This document shows positions 1 through 8,013 of a stretch of DNA of 35,375 bases, piece after piece. The notes beneath the pieces are model-generated. The model had not been told where the DNA came from, did not search any database, and saw only the letters and a list, made by a program, of their open reading frames with translations. Every line of letters begins with the position of its first letter. Positions within the stretch are counted from its first letter, which is position 1. The DNA comes from Nitrosomonadaceae bacterium (lineage in GTDB: Bacteria; Pseudomonadota; Gammaproteobacteria; Burkholderiales; Nitrosomonadaceae): NCBI GenBank assembly GCA_024644425.1, contig JAHELA010000001.1, positions 1 to 35,375 of the forward strand, in the 5' to 3' direction. The translations under genes were made by a program, and so were the position numbers.

Positions 1-58
1 TAATTACACAATTTAAAAATGCACCACCAACATATAAATTATAAGTATTTGAATTTAT

Positions 59-134
<76 letters not shown>

Positions 135-595
135 TTTTGCGAAATTTTCGCATCCTTGTATACACAATATTGCTTAGTTTATTAGCAGGAACAAACATTT
201 TCCCCGTACAATTTTAGCACAGCGTAAAATACATGGGAACATAAGGCTAGGCGTTTAAATCATTTACAATTTTTGTAGCGTATTTTCACTTACTTTTATT
301 TCTCATATATATCATATATAAATAGTAAACATCATCATTTGAAGAACTGAAAAAAGTAATGTATTGGTACTCAGCTAATAATATTTATGAATAGAATTAC
401 TTCTTCTTAACTCAGTTTTAAAAGTCGGTCCTAGTTCATTTTATAAAGAAAGAGGTCTTTTACCTTTGTATTTAAAAATTTGATTTCAGCAGTAAAAAAA
501 AGCAAGAGATTCAAAAAAAAGTTATTACATTTCAGGCTGTTATTCGATGATTGAGGTAGCTCTTTGTTTATAAAGACACTATAAATATGTTAAAA
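135..595. other. AT-rich intergenic region, no gene recognised
   Basis: The 461 nt between tRNA-Phe and the end of the DUF721 gene are AT-rich and stop-rich on both strands. An inverted repeat GCGAAA-T-TTTCGC at 138-150 lies just 5' of the tRNA. I see no convincing promoter hexamers, coding remnant or RNA fold. Confidence 0.5.
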
Positions 596-1054
596 TTATT
601 TAAACGAATTGGTTCGGCTCTTTAGCATTGTTTTAATGGCATTTTTTAGTGGTGATGCAGGTAAATTTGTAGCAAATTTACTTAAGCTTTTTATGCCATT
701 TTGACCTATTTCCGGCTTTTTATGGCTTGATTTTTCCCCTCCGTAGGTGTAGTAATTTGCTTGCACAGTAATTTGAATTGCAGTAATCTCGACATAGCCC
801 TTTTTCTGAAAATTTAATAGTAAAGAGGGTAGGGTTTGTTTCAGTTTAGCCGCGATTGCTCCGTTGCTTACTAATATTGTCAACTTTCCATCTGATAATC
901 GACCTAGAGAGCAAGGCTGTGCTAATTGGGGCGGGATTATCTCCATAAATGCTTGCTGCATTTGTGTGAGCCGTTCAATATAGGCGCACATCTTTTGATG
1001 TTCAGGCGCATCCTTGAGGGAGCTAAGGTAGACATTGATTTTATGAATTGTCAT
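596..1054 (-). CDS. DUF721 (DciA-like) protein
   Basis: Small DUF721-family protein, about 152 residues from the preferred start. The domain is recognisable from an N-terminal helix with PPQLAQ, then GRLSDGKLTILVSNGAIAAK and KQTLPSLL, followed by a short beta stretch (VEITAIQITVQA) and a basic, poorly conserved tail. DUF721 includes DciA, the ancestral loader of the DnaB replicative helicase in bacteria lacking DnaC. The same neighbourhood (DUF721, M23 peptidase, secA) surrounds dciA in Pseudomonas, which supports that role here. It lies divergent from the M23 gene. The frame is open upstream to ATGs at 1084 and 1108. I prefer 1054 because the protein then begins just before the conserved INxYL segment, but no start has a clear Shine-Dalgarno. 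The family call is firm; helicase loading is inferred. Confidence 0.8.
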   Translation of the reverse strand: MTIHKINVYLSSLKDAPEHQKMCAYIERLTQMQQAFMEIIPPQLAQPCSLGRLSDGKLTILVSNGAIAAKLKQTLPSLLLNFQKKGYVEITAIQITVQANYYTYGGEKSSHKKPEIGQNGIKSLSKFATNLPASPLKNAIKTMLKSRTNSFK

Positions 1055-1164
1055 ATTTCTAATAGGTATATTGTAATTTCTCATACAGAATACCATGCTC
1101 AATAACATTTTTTTGTGTAAAATGTTATACGCTACATGTTGTATACGAGAGTTAGGAGAAATAT

Positions 1165-2082
1165 ATGAATATTATTCTAGTTTCTAGCCACCTGGAAAAG
1201 GCAAAAGCATTGACCTTTACTAGAAGGCAACTCGTACTGTTGTTAGGAGCGGTATTTTTTGTTGTTGTGTTAATGGTTATGGGGCTTAACTACCTCTCGT
1301 TAAAATATGTGGACAAGATTGATAGCCCTTCACTGAGATCATTTGTAATGAGTGTGCTGAATGAAGAGTATAAGAAGAATCAGCAGTATATGCGCGATAA
1401 TCTAGACGCTATGGCAATTAAAATGGGCCAGATGCAAGCGCAGTTACTAAGGATAGATTCAGTTGGCGAAAGGCTAGCAGAATTATCTGGCATTGAACCT
1501 CAGGAGTTTTTGTTTAATCAGACGCCAGGTCAAGGGGGTGCGTTATCTAACATGGCGCCTCAAGATATTTCTTTTAGTGAGTTTGATAATAAAGTACAAG
1601 ATTTGTCGCGCATATTAGATGACCGTATGAGTAAGCTAGAAACATTAGACACTATGATGAGGCAAGATAGGCTTGAGAAAAAAATGTTGCCTTCAACTAT
1701 GCCGGTGGACGTGCAGTGGTATTCATCTAGTTTTGGCGCACGAATTGATCCTTTTACAGGAAAAAAAGCTTATCATGAAGGGGTTGATTTTGTAGCTGAA
1801 GCAGGGGCACCTATCATAGCTGCTGCAGGTGGTGTAGTTGTTTACTCTGCTCTACATCCTGAATATGGTAATATGATAGCAGTTGATCATGGTAATGATC
1901 TGGTCAGCCGCTACGCACATGCTTCTAAGCGCTTGGTTAAGGTGGGTCAGGTGGTGCAACAGGGAGAAAAGATTGCAGAAGTGGGAAACACGGGCCGATC
2001 TACTGGGCCACATTTACATTTTGAAGTCAGACATAAGGGCCTACCAAAAAATCCATCTCGATTTCTAAAGAAATCTGATTGA
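1165..2082 (+). CDS. Membrane-anchored M23 (LytM) family metallopeptidase
   Basis: A 305-residue murein endopeptidase-type protein. One transmembrane helix at about residues 22-45 (RQLVLLLGAVFFVVVLMVMG) follows a short cytoplasmic start. A helical, probably coiled-coil segment spans about 55-175, and the LytM domain about 185-300. The zinc ligands are intact: H204 and D208 (HEGVD), H285 in HLHFE, with H252 and H283 as the other active-site histidines. It therefore looks catalytically competent, unlike EnvC/NlpD-type activators. The start has a good Shine-Dalgarno (AGGAG at 1154-1158, 6 nt before ATG). Family members with this architecture cleave peptidoglycan cross-links in the periplasm. The substrate is not predictable from the sequence. 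Position between dciA-like and secA is a conserved synteny rather than evidence of shared function. A strong hairpin terminator follows. Confidence 0.9.
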   Translation: MNIILVSSHLEKAKALTFTRRQLVLLLGAVFFVVVLMVMGLNYLSLKYVDKIDSPSLRSFVMSVLNEEYKKNQQYMRDNLDAMAIKMGQMQAQLLRIDSVGERLAELSGIEPQEFLFNQTPGQGGALSNMAPQDISFSEFDNKVQDLSRILDDRMSKLETLDTMMRQDRLEKKMLPSTMPVDVQWYSSSFGARIDPFTGKKAYHEGVDFVAEAGAPIIAAAGGVVVYSALHPEYGNMIAVDHGNDLVSRYAHASKRLVKVGQVVQQGEKIAEVGNTGRSTGPHLHFEVRHKGLPKNPSRFLKKSD

Positions 2083-2106
2083 ATCGGATCATGAACTAGT
2101 TGTGGC

Positions 2107-2141
2107 GGGGTGAGGCCAAAAGCCTCACCCCTTATTTTTTT
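2107..2141 (+). terminator. Rho-independent terminator / possible attenuator before secA
   Basis: A perfect 10-bp stem GGGGTGAGGC / GCCTCACCCC (2107-2116 with 2122-2131) closes a 5-nt loop and is followed by TTATTTTTTT. It begins 24 nt after the M23 stop codon. It ends only 38 nt before the secA ATG, so it may also control read-through into secA. Confidence 0.85.
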
Positions 2142-2179
2142 AACAACTAATTATTAAGTAAAATTTCTTTTAATATTTC

Positions 2180-4909
2180 ATGCTAAATACACTTCTCAAG
2201 AAAGTCTTTGGCAGCCGTAATGATAGGTTGATAAAGCAATACTTCCAGGTTGTTGGCACAATCAACGCATTGGAACAAACATTTGAAGCGCTTACGGATG
2301 CCGAACTGCGCGCAAAGACAGATGAATTCAAACAACGTGTGAAAGATGGGGAGACACTTGAAGCATTATTGCCAGAAGCATTTGCAGTAGTCCGTGAAGT
2401 AAGTAAGCGAGTTTTGGGAATGCGTCATTTTGGGGTGCAATTAATTGGTGGCATGGTGCTACACAATGGAAAGATTGCAGAAATGCGTACGGGTGAGGGG
2501 AAAACATTAACTGCAACTTTGCCTTCGTATCTTAATGCCTTAGCTGGAAATGGTATTCATTTGGTTACGGTAAACGACTATCTAGCTAAGCGTGACTCCG
2601 AATGGATGGGGCGAATATATCAATTCTTAGGTATCAGTGTGGGAGTGGTTCTTTCGAGCATGGATCACGGAGAGAAGCAAGCTGCTTATTCTGCTGATAT
2701 TACGTATGGAACTAATAACGAGTTTGGCTTTGACTACCTTCGCGATAATATGGTGAATGATCCTGCTGAGAAAGTACAGCGAGTTCTCAACTATGCCATT
2801 GTCGACGAGGTAGATTCTATTCTGATTGATGAAGCACGTACTCCACTAATTATTTCGGGCCAAGCTGAAGGTAACACTGAAGTTTACATTAGTATGGATA
2901 AGTTAATTCCAAAGCTTGTTCGTCAGGAAAAAGAAGATGGTCCCGGTGATTTCAGTGTGGACGAGAAATCTCAGCAGGTTTTGCTAAGTGAAGCAGGTTT
3001 TGAAAACGCAGAAAAATTACTCGCGCAATCAGGTTTATTAACAGCAGGAGCCAGTCTCTATGATCCTGCAAATATTAATCTTGTCCATCATCTTTATGCT
3101 GCACTACGTGCCCATTCATTGTTTCATCTTGATCAGCATTATGTAGTGCAGGACGGTGAGATAGTGATCGTAGATGAGTTTACTGGACGGCTAATGTCTG
3201 GTAGGCGTTGGTCAGAAGGACTGCATCAAGCGGTGGAGGCCAAGGAAAATGTTCCAATCCAGAAAGAGAACCAGACACTTGCTTCGATTACTTTCCAGAA
3301 TTATTTTCGAATGTATAAAAAACTAGCTGGCATGACAGGTACAGCAGATACTGAAGCTTATGAGTTCCAACAGATATATGGGTTGGAAACAGTAATTATT
3401 CCAACTGATCGTCCCATGATTCGGGATGATCGTATGGATCAGGTGTTCCGTACTATGGACGAAAAAAACAACGCGATTATTGAAGGGATCAAAGATTGTC
3501 ATGAGCGCGGACAGCCGGTTCTGGTCGGAACTACTTCAATTGAAAACAATGAATTATTATCTGGCTTACTAAAGAACAGCAAACTTCCTCATCAGCTACT
3601 TAATGCTAAGCAGCATGCAAGTGAAGCAGAAATTGTTGCTCAAGCTGGGCGTCCAAAGATGATTACCATAGCAACAAATATGGCAGGACGAGGCACCGAT
3701 ATAGTCTTAGGCGGTAATATTGAGCCAGAGATAGAGCGTATTAACGCAGATGAGAATATCAATTCTGTTGTAAAAGAAGAGCGAATTACCAAATTGCGTG
3801 AGGCTTGGAAATTTCTTCATGAAGAGGTGTTGAATCAAGGAGGTTTACACATTATAGGTACTGAGCGACATGAGTCTCGTCGAGTGGATAACCAGTTACG
3901 CGGGCGCTCTGGGCGCCAGGGTGATCCAGGTTCAAGTCGTTTTTATCTTTCACTTGAAGATCCACTTTTACGTATCTTTGCTTCTGATCGCGTGGCTAAT
4001 ATTATGCAGCGGCTTAATATGCCAGAGGGAGAGGCTATTGAACATCCTTGGGTCACCCGAGCAATTGAGAATGCACAACGTAAAGTAGAAGCTCGTAATT
4101 TTGATATACGAAAGCAGTTGCTTGAGTACGATGATGTTTCCAATGATCAACGAAAAGTAATTTATCAGCAACGAAATGAATTGCTTGAGTCCCATGACAT
4201 TTCTGAAACTATTACAGCAATGCGTGAAGATGTGTTGGGTAGTATTGTAGAGACCCATATGCCACCAGATAGTATTGAAGAGCAATGGGATATTCCAGGG
4301 CTAGAAAAGATTCTAGCATCAGAATATCAACTGCAGTTACCAATACAGGCATGGTTAGAAGAGGAATCTGAGTTACATGAAGACAAAGTGAGCCAACGTG
4401 TGATTGATATATCAAATCAACATTATCAAGAAAAAGTAGATAAAGTTGGTAATGATATTATGAGTCAGTATGAAAGAGCAGTGATGCTACAGAGTCTCGA
4501 TACTCATTGGCGTGAGCACTTAGCAGCTTTGGATCACTTGCGTCAGGGTATTCATCTGCGGGGGTATGCTGCAAAGAATCCTAAACAGGAGTATAAGCGT
4601 GAGGCTTTTGACCTATTTGCTGCTATGCTAGAAGAGATCAAGTCAGAAATTACAAAGATACTTATGATGGTGCAGATCAGAAGCGAGCAGCAAGTAGAAG
4701 CAGTTTCTGAAGTACCGCGATCATCAATGAACATGCAGTATCATCACGCGTCCTATGAAAAGGCGTTAGGTGAAGAAGAAGGTAATAATAAGGATAGCCA
4801 AGAAACGCGTCAGCCGTTTGTACGCCAAGGCGGGAAAGTTGGACGCAATGATCCATGTCCATGCGGTTCTGGTAAGAAATATAAGCAGTGTCATGGAAAA
4901 CTGAGTTAA
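2180..4909 (+). CDS. secA: Preprotein translocase ATPase SecA
   Basis: Full-length SecA, 909 residues, the motor that drives unfolded preproteins through SecYEG. Walker A is at 102-109 (MRTGEGKT). The DEVD box is at 209-212, followed by [13 protein letters not shown]. The second nucleotide-binding fold carries [14 protein letters not shown] and the arginine-rich [20 protein letters not shown]. The C-terminal SecB/phospholipid-binding zinc tail is present, with C893, C895, C904 and H905 in the final 22 residues. The start [15 protein letters not shown] matches the usual SecA N-terminus, but I see no Shine-Dalgarno before this ATG (upstream bases TTTAATATTTC). Transcription probably comes from read-through of the hairpin at 2107-2141 or from a promoter buried in the 97-nt gap. 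No SecM-like arrest peptide is evident upstream. The gene ends facing the OmpA-type gene across a shared palindromic terminator. Confidence 0.98.
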   Translation: MLNTLLKKVFGSRNDRLIKQYFQVVGTINALEQTFEALTDAELRAKTDEFKQRVKDGETLEALLPEAFAVVREVSKRVLGMRHFGVQLIGGMVLHNGKIAEMRTGEGKTLTATLPSYLNALAGNGIHLVTVNDYLAKRDSEWMGRIYQFLGISVGVVLSSMDHGEKQAAYSADITYGTNNEFGFDYLRDNMVNDPAEKVQRVLNYAIVDEVDSILIDEARTPLIISGQAEGNTEVYISMDKLIPKLVRQEKEDGPGDFSVDEKSQQVLLSEAGFENAEKLLAQSGLLTAGASLYDPANINLVHHLYAALRAHSLFHLDQHYVVQDGEIVIVDEFTGRLMSGRRWSEGLHQAVEAKENVPIQKENQTLASITFQNYFRMYKKLAGMTGTADTEAYEFQQIYGLETVIIPTDRPMIRDDRMDQVFRTMDEKNNAIIEGIKDCHERGQPVLVGTTSIENNELLSGLLKNSKLPHQLLNAKQHASEAEIVAQAGRPKMITIATNMAGRGTDIVLGGNIEPEIERINADENINSVVKEERITKLREAWKFLHEEVLNQGGLHIIGTERHESRRVDNQLRGRSGRQGDPGSSRFYLSLEDPLLRIFASDRVANIMQRLNMPEGEAIEHPWVTRAIENAQRKVEARNFDIRKQLLEYDDVSNDQRKVIYQQRNELLESHDISETITAMREDVLGSIVETHMPPDSIEEQWDIPGLEKILASEYQLQLPIQAWLEEESELHEDKVSQRVIDISNQHYQEKVDKVGNDIMSQYERAVMLQSLDTHWREHLAALDHLRQGIHLRGYAAKNPKQEYKREAFDLFAAMLEEIKSEITKILMMVQIRSEQQVEAVSEVPRSSMNMQYHHASYEKALGEEEGNNKDSQETRQPFVRQGGKVGRNDPCPCGSGKKYKQCHGKLS

Positions 4910-4965
4910 TTATCTTAGGCTTCAATAGGGATAACACTTTATTCTTCTCTCTATCTTGACATAAA

Positions 4966-4999
4966 AAAAGAGCCCTGCAGAATTCTGCAGGGCTCTTTT
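4966..4999. terminator. Bidirectional terminator, perfect 34-bp palindrome
   Basis: A 17-bp half-site AAAAGAGCCCTGCAGAA meets its exact complement with no spacer. Both strands therefore give a GC-rich stem (GAGCCCTGCAG/CTGCAGGGCTC) with flanking A and T tracts. It sits between convergent secA (+) and the OmpA/VWA gene (-), as expected of a shared terminator. Confidence 0.92.
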
Positions 5000-5012
5000 A
5001 ATCTTTCCCTGG

Positions 5013-6164
5013 CTATTGTTTTACGCCAGCAATTTCGATCTCAACGCGACGATCGGGTTGAAGACAGGCGATTAATTTTTTAGTCGACATGCCTTTTCCA
5101 ATACACGTTGTTCCAGTAACTGGATTGGCTTCGCCTTTTCCATCAACAAAAACGTTGCTAGCATCAACACCTTTATTCGCCACTAGGTAGCTTTTAACTG
5201 AATTAGCGCGGCGTACAGAGAGCCGTTTGTTGTAATCTTCAGAGCCAATACGGTCAGTGTACCCAACAGCAACAATTACATCGTATTTTACTTTTCCTAA
5301 TTTGGCCATCAGGTCATCCAATGATTGTTTGCCTTCAGGTTTCAATTTAGCACTGTCAAAATCAAACAACGCATCAGCAGAAAAAGTAATTTTATCGGGT
5401 GAAGTATCAGGTGCTGCAGCAGGAGCAGCTGCTATTGGTCCGAGTAGGGTTTTTACCACATAGCTAGCCATGGCTTTGGGTGAAGAAATATCCATAGCGT
5501 TAGTTGCAAAACCACAGCCTCCGATCTTGGCAAGTTCTTCCATAAATTCTGAGCTACCTGGTTCGTTGCTAACCGTAATGGGATAAATACATACCCTATC
5601 ACCAAGTTGGCCTTTTAATTTTTTAGCAGCAGCAATGGCATCAGCCCTTTCGCCTGAGCCACCAGCATTACTCATGTCTGCAATACCATCACTGACGATG
5701 AATACCGCTATTTGACCGAGCCCAAGCCCTGTCAGAAGCTTGCTGTTAGTGGTATCGATACCTGCGCCCATTGGAGTAGGGCCGCCTGCGCCTGTCAGTT
5801 TAGCTATGCCGCCCGCTAGGCCATCGCGGCTATATGGCGCTAACCCATAGAGCACTGAAGCCGTACCAACGCCATTTCCAAAAGCTGTGAGGCCAGAGTT
5901 AAAGTCTAGCTGAGGAATCGTCTGATTCATGTTTGATAGCGTCTTTTTCGCCATATCGAGCTTAGAATGCCCCATGTCCATGTGTTTGCGACCCATTGAT
6001 GACGAAGCATCCTGAATAATCACAAAGGTGTCAGCTTTCTTACCATACATTGCAGTGCTTAGCTGCACTGCATTAAAGCTCTCACCAGATGGCGCGGTCG
6101 TTGCACAACCTACTATTAATGTAGCCGACGCGGCTAAAATAATTGCCCTAATAATTTTTTTCAT
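5013..6164 (-). CDS. OmpA-family lipoprotein with von Willebrand A domain
   Basis: A 383-residue outer-membrane lipoprotein candidate. The signal peptide ends in a lipobox LIVGC with acylated Cys at 20. A VWA-like domain follows (about 44-240) with the MIDAS DASSS at 52-56 and FIVSDGIADMS as a second acidic loop. An Ala/Pro linker (about 243-258) leads to a C-terminal OmpA peptidoglycan-binding domain. That domain has TFSADALFDFDSAKL, GYTDRIGSEDYNKRLSVRRA and the Cys pair plus LQPDRRVEIE typical of OmpA. The likely role is a tether from outer membrane to murein, with a metal-dependent adhesion module. The ligand is unknown. Start ATG follows AGGGAA. The leader contains a 17-bp sequence repeated twice, and a promoter may lie near 6302-6330; both suggest regulated expression. 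It shares the 4966-4999 terminator with secA. Confidence 0.85.
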   Translation of the reverse strand: MKKIIRAIILAASATLIVGCATTAPSGESFNAVQLSTAMYGKKADTFVIIQDASSSMGRKHMDMGHSKLDMAKKTLSNMNQTIPQLDFNSGLTAFGNGVGTASVLYGLAPYSRDGLAGGIAKLTGAGGPTPMGAGIDTTNSKLLTGLGLGQIAVFIVSDGIADMSNAGGSGERADAIAAAKKLKGQLGDRVCIYPITVSNEPGSSEFMEELAKIGGCGFATNAMDISSPKAMASYVVKTLLGPIAAAPAAAPDTSPDKITFSADALFDFDSAKLKPEGKQSLDDLMAKLGKVKYDVIVAVGYTDRIGSEDYNKRLSVRRANSVKSYLVANKGVDASNVFVDGKGEANPVTGTTCIGKGMSTKKLIACLQPDRRVEIEIAGVKQ

Positions 6165-6179
6165 TTCAGTTCCCTATTC

Positions 6180-6216
6180 AGATAGAAGTTTATCTTCCTA
6201 GATAGAAGTTTATCTT
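6180..6216. repeat. Tandem 17-bp near-palindrome, 20-bp period
   Basis: The 17-mer AGATAGAAGTTTATCTT occurs at 6180-6196 and again, identical, at 6200-6216. Each copy has AGATA/TATCT inverted ends. The 20-bp period (about two helical turns) and position 16-52 nt before the start of the OmpA/VWA gene suggest paired operator sites or a structured leader. No known regulator consensus is recognised. Confidence 0.6.
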
Positions 6217-6550
6217 TCATATCTAGCAGCAGAAAAACAAGCGGTCATTTCACTTAAGTCAAGCTACAGTAATCTCTACTCAGAAATCCCCCTTATAATT
6301 TATATTACTAGATATCACTCTGATCATCAAGTGATATTTATAAGGTTAGTAGTGATCGGAAGTGATGTTATTGGACGGACTCGAAGGATTTCTGCGCTGA
6401 TTTTTTCAGCAGGTTATTCTGATTTCACATGCGTTATTTATTTTGAATAGTCTTATGGGTCTTATGGATACTAGATACACAGCAGAAAAGAGTGGCGTAT
6501 TTATTTTCAGAATCAGTTTTGGGCTTAACTAGTTGTAGTGATATTCATAT

Positions 6551-6573
6551 CTATCAATGTAAAACATTGATAG
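6551..6573. other. Hairpin downstream of the transglutaminase-like gene
   Basis: A perfect 10-bp stem CTATCAATGT/ACATTGATAG with an AAA loop lies 40 nt past the stop of the minus-strand gene at 6613. Neither strand has a good U-tract immediately 3' of the stem. It may be a weak terminator or a 3'-end stabiliser. Confidence 0.45.
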
Positions 6574-6612
6574 GAAAAACATACTTATAAAGCCACGGGG
6601 TTTCGATATTTA

Positions 6613-7719
6613 CTAAAGTTTAGCTCCCGTCCCGACCAATTTTGCCGACATAATTCTGTAAGAAAATTCTGCTGGCGATAAGCTATCCTGTTGTTTTCCG
6701 CTAATTTCAGCGTGGGGATACATGAAAAAAGGCAGCCTGCCAATAGCGCTGTTTTTTGCTATTTTGATGCCATCGACATGATTAAACGCTACCCAATTCA
6801 TTTCCCATGCGCCGAAGAGCTTCTCTCTCAGCGAGATTACCTTAGGGTGGCTGTGTGTCAATTTTTCATCTAGCAATAGCTGGTGAACGTCTGCAGGATC
6901 AACCGGTACCCAGCCTAATCCAGCAAGATAGAATTCTGCACGGCAATGCTGTGCAGTACTGAGGTTGCCAAATTTACCTAGACATTTATGGATCATTGAT
7001 TCATCTATACGGATCCCATACTGATTTCTTGCCGGAATTCCTACAGCGCGCGCTAAACCCACAAATAGTGTATTCAGATCAGCTGACTTACCACCCAGTC
7101 TATTTTTTTCTAACATAGATTTGATGTCGCCGCGTCCGCAGCCACGTGTTACCTGATCGCGATAAGCGTTATCAACCACCCAGTTGTAAATGGCGTGAGC
7201 CTTTTCTATAGGAGTTCGGGCATTGGCATTTTTGGTGATAGATAAAGCAGTCATACGTACAATACCGTTTAATGGAACATACCTTGTGGGTTGGAGGAAG
7301 CGTTTAATACTTGCTGGGATTATGCTTTTTCTCTTTTCAGAGTAATTGTGCAAATCTACAGAGCGGTTTCTGGTTTTGACTACGCTACTTACTGTCACAC
7401 TACGTGGGCCACTACCATGCCACTCCGCGTAGAATACGGGGAAAGCTGTATTTGGAATGGTTTGGAATCTAGCTTTTTTCGCATTTCCACTCCACACGCT
7501 GCCTTGAGTAAACTGGTGAGGCGTATCAGCTGTGTCTGGTAATGGTAGCCATAGAAGCGCTCTATTGTCTTTTGCTGGAAGGTTGATTTTGTAAGTTAGG
7601 CGGTAGCTTTTCCAGTTTGAAAGGTTTGAAAGATTGGCTTGTTTGCTAAAAACTGATGGTGCAACCGGAATTAAAGCGGCGCTTGCTCCTGCCAGTTTTA
7701 TAAAATCTCTGCGTTGCAT
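6613..7719 (-). CDS. Tat-exported transglutaminase-like protein, catalytic Cys replaced by Ser
   Basis: A 368-residue protein with a twin-arginine signal (MQRRDFIKLAGASAALIPVA) and a transglutaminase-like domain at about 155-280. The core motif reads GGKSADLNTLFVGLARAVGI followed by PAR. The catalytic Cys of the family normally stands where S212 (codon TCA at 7084-7086) is found. The other two triad positions look intact: H258 in QHCRAEFYLAGLGW and D274 in VPVDP. A GCGRGD motif precedes the core. The N-terminal third is beta-rich, as in other secreted members. A Cys-less member may be a non-catalytic binding protein, though a Ser nucleophile cannot be excluded. Start codon ATG is preceded by AGGAG. 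It stands alone, with nearly 300 nt upstream and 448 nt downstream. Family call is solid; function in the cell unknown. Confidence 0.85.
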   Translation of the reverse strand: MQRRDFIKLAGASAALIPVAPSVFSKQANLSNLSNWKSYRLTYKINLPAKDNRALLWLPLPDTADTPHQFTQGSVWSGNAKKARFQTIPNTAFPVFYAEWHGSGPRSVTVSSVVKTRNRSVDLHNYSEKRKSIIPASIKRFLQPTRYVPLNGIVRMTALSITKNANARTPIEKAHAIYNWVVDNAYRDQVTRGCGRGDIKSMLEKNRLGGKSADLNTLFVGLARAVGIPARNQYGIRIDESMIHKCLGKFGNLSTAQHCRAEFYLAGLGWVPVDPADVHQLLLDEKLTHSHPKVISLREKLFGAWEMNWVAFNHVDGIKIAKNSAIGRLPFFMYPHAEISGKQQDSLSPAEFSYRIMSAKLVGTGAKL

Positions 7720-8013
7720 AATCTTCTCCTGTCAGTAAAACTTAATCTATAAAGTAGAAGTATGAATCCATTCCCACATAACTCATAAGTATGAATCTAA
7801 CCCTGACTAGAGATTATGTCAATTCTTGCTCATTAGTTATAATAAAAAGCGTTACTGAAAGGCCCTTATTTTAAAGATCAACATTGCTATAAATGGAGTG
7901 TAAGATATAAGTGTATAATTTTTATTATTTTTCTAAAACCACTTAAATCTTTGTAAGAGGGATGATTCGGTAGAAATTTGTTTAAAAAGTTTGTATAACT
8001 ACAAAAATTGATA

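Larger units (their letters stand above)
6165..6612. other. Repeat-rich intergenic region upstream of the OmpA/VWA gene
   Basis: This 448-nt gap separates two minus-strand genes. It holds the tandem 17-bp repeat (6180-6216) and the hexamer AGTGAT at 6330, 6351 and 6361, with its inverse ATCACT at 6314-6319. The ATATCACT/AGTGATAT pair (6312-6319 with 6330-6337) could form a stem or operator. A hairpin lies at 6551-6573. On the minus strand TTGATG (6325-6330) and TAATAT (6302-6307) are 17 bp apart and could be a weak sigma70 promoter. I see no coding potential. Confidence 0.45.

Noticed and set aside
1..58. Possible downstream gene or terminator of tRNA-Phe
   Set aside because: AT-rich sequence with no clear hairpin plus U-tract and no coding frame.
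4677..4937. Open frames opposite and within secA and the other large genes
   Set aside because: They lie wholly inside strongly supported genes, have no family resemblance and no ribosome binding sites. Treated as shadow frames.
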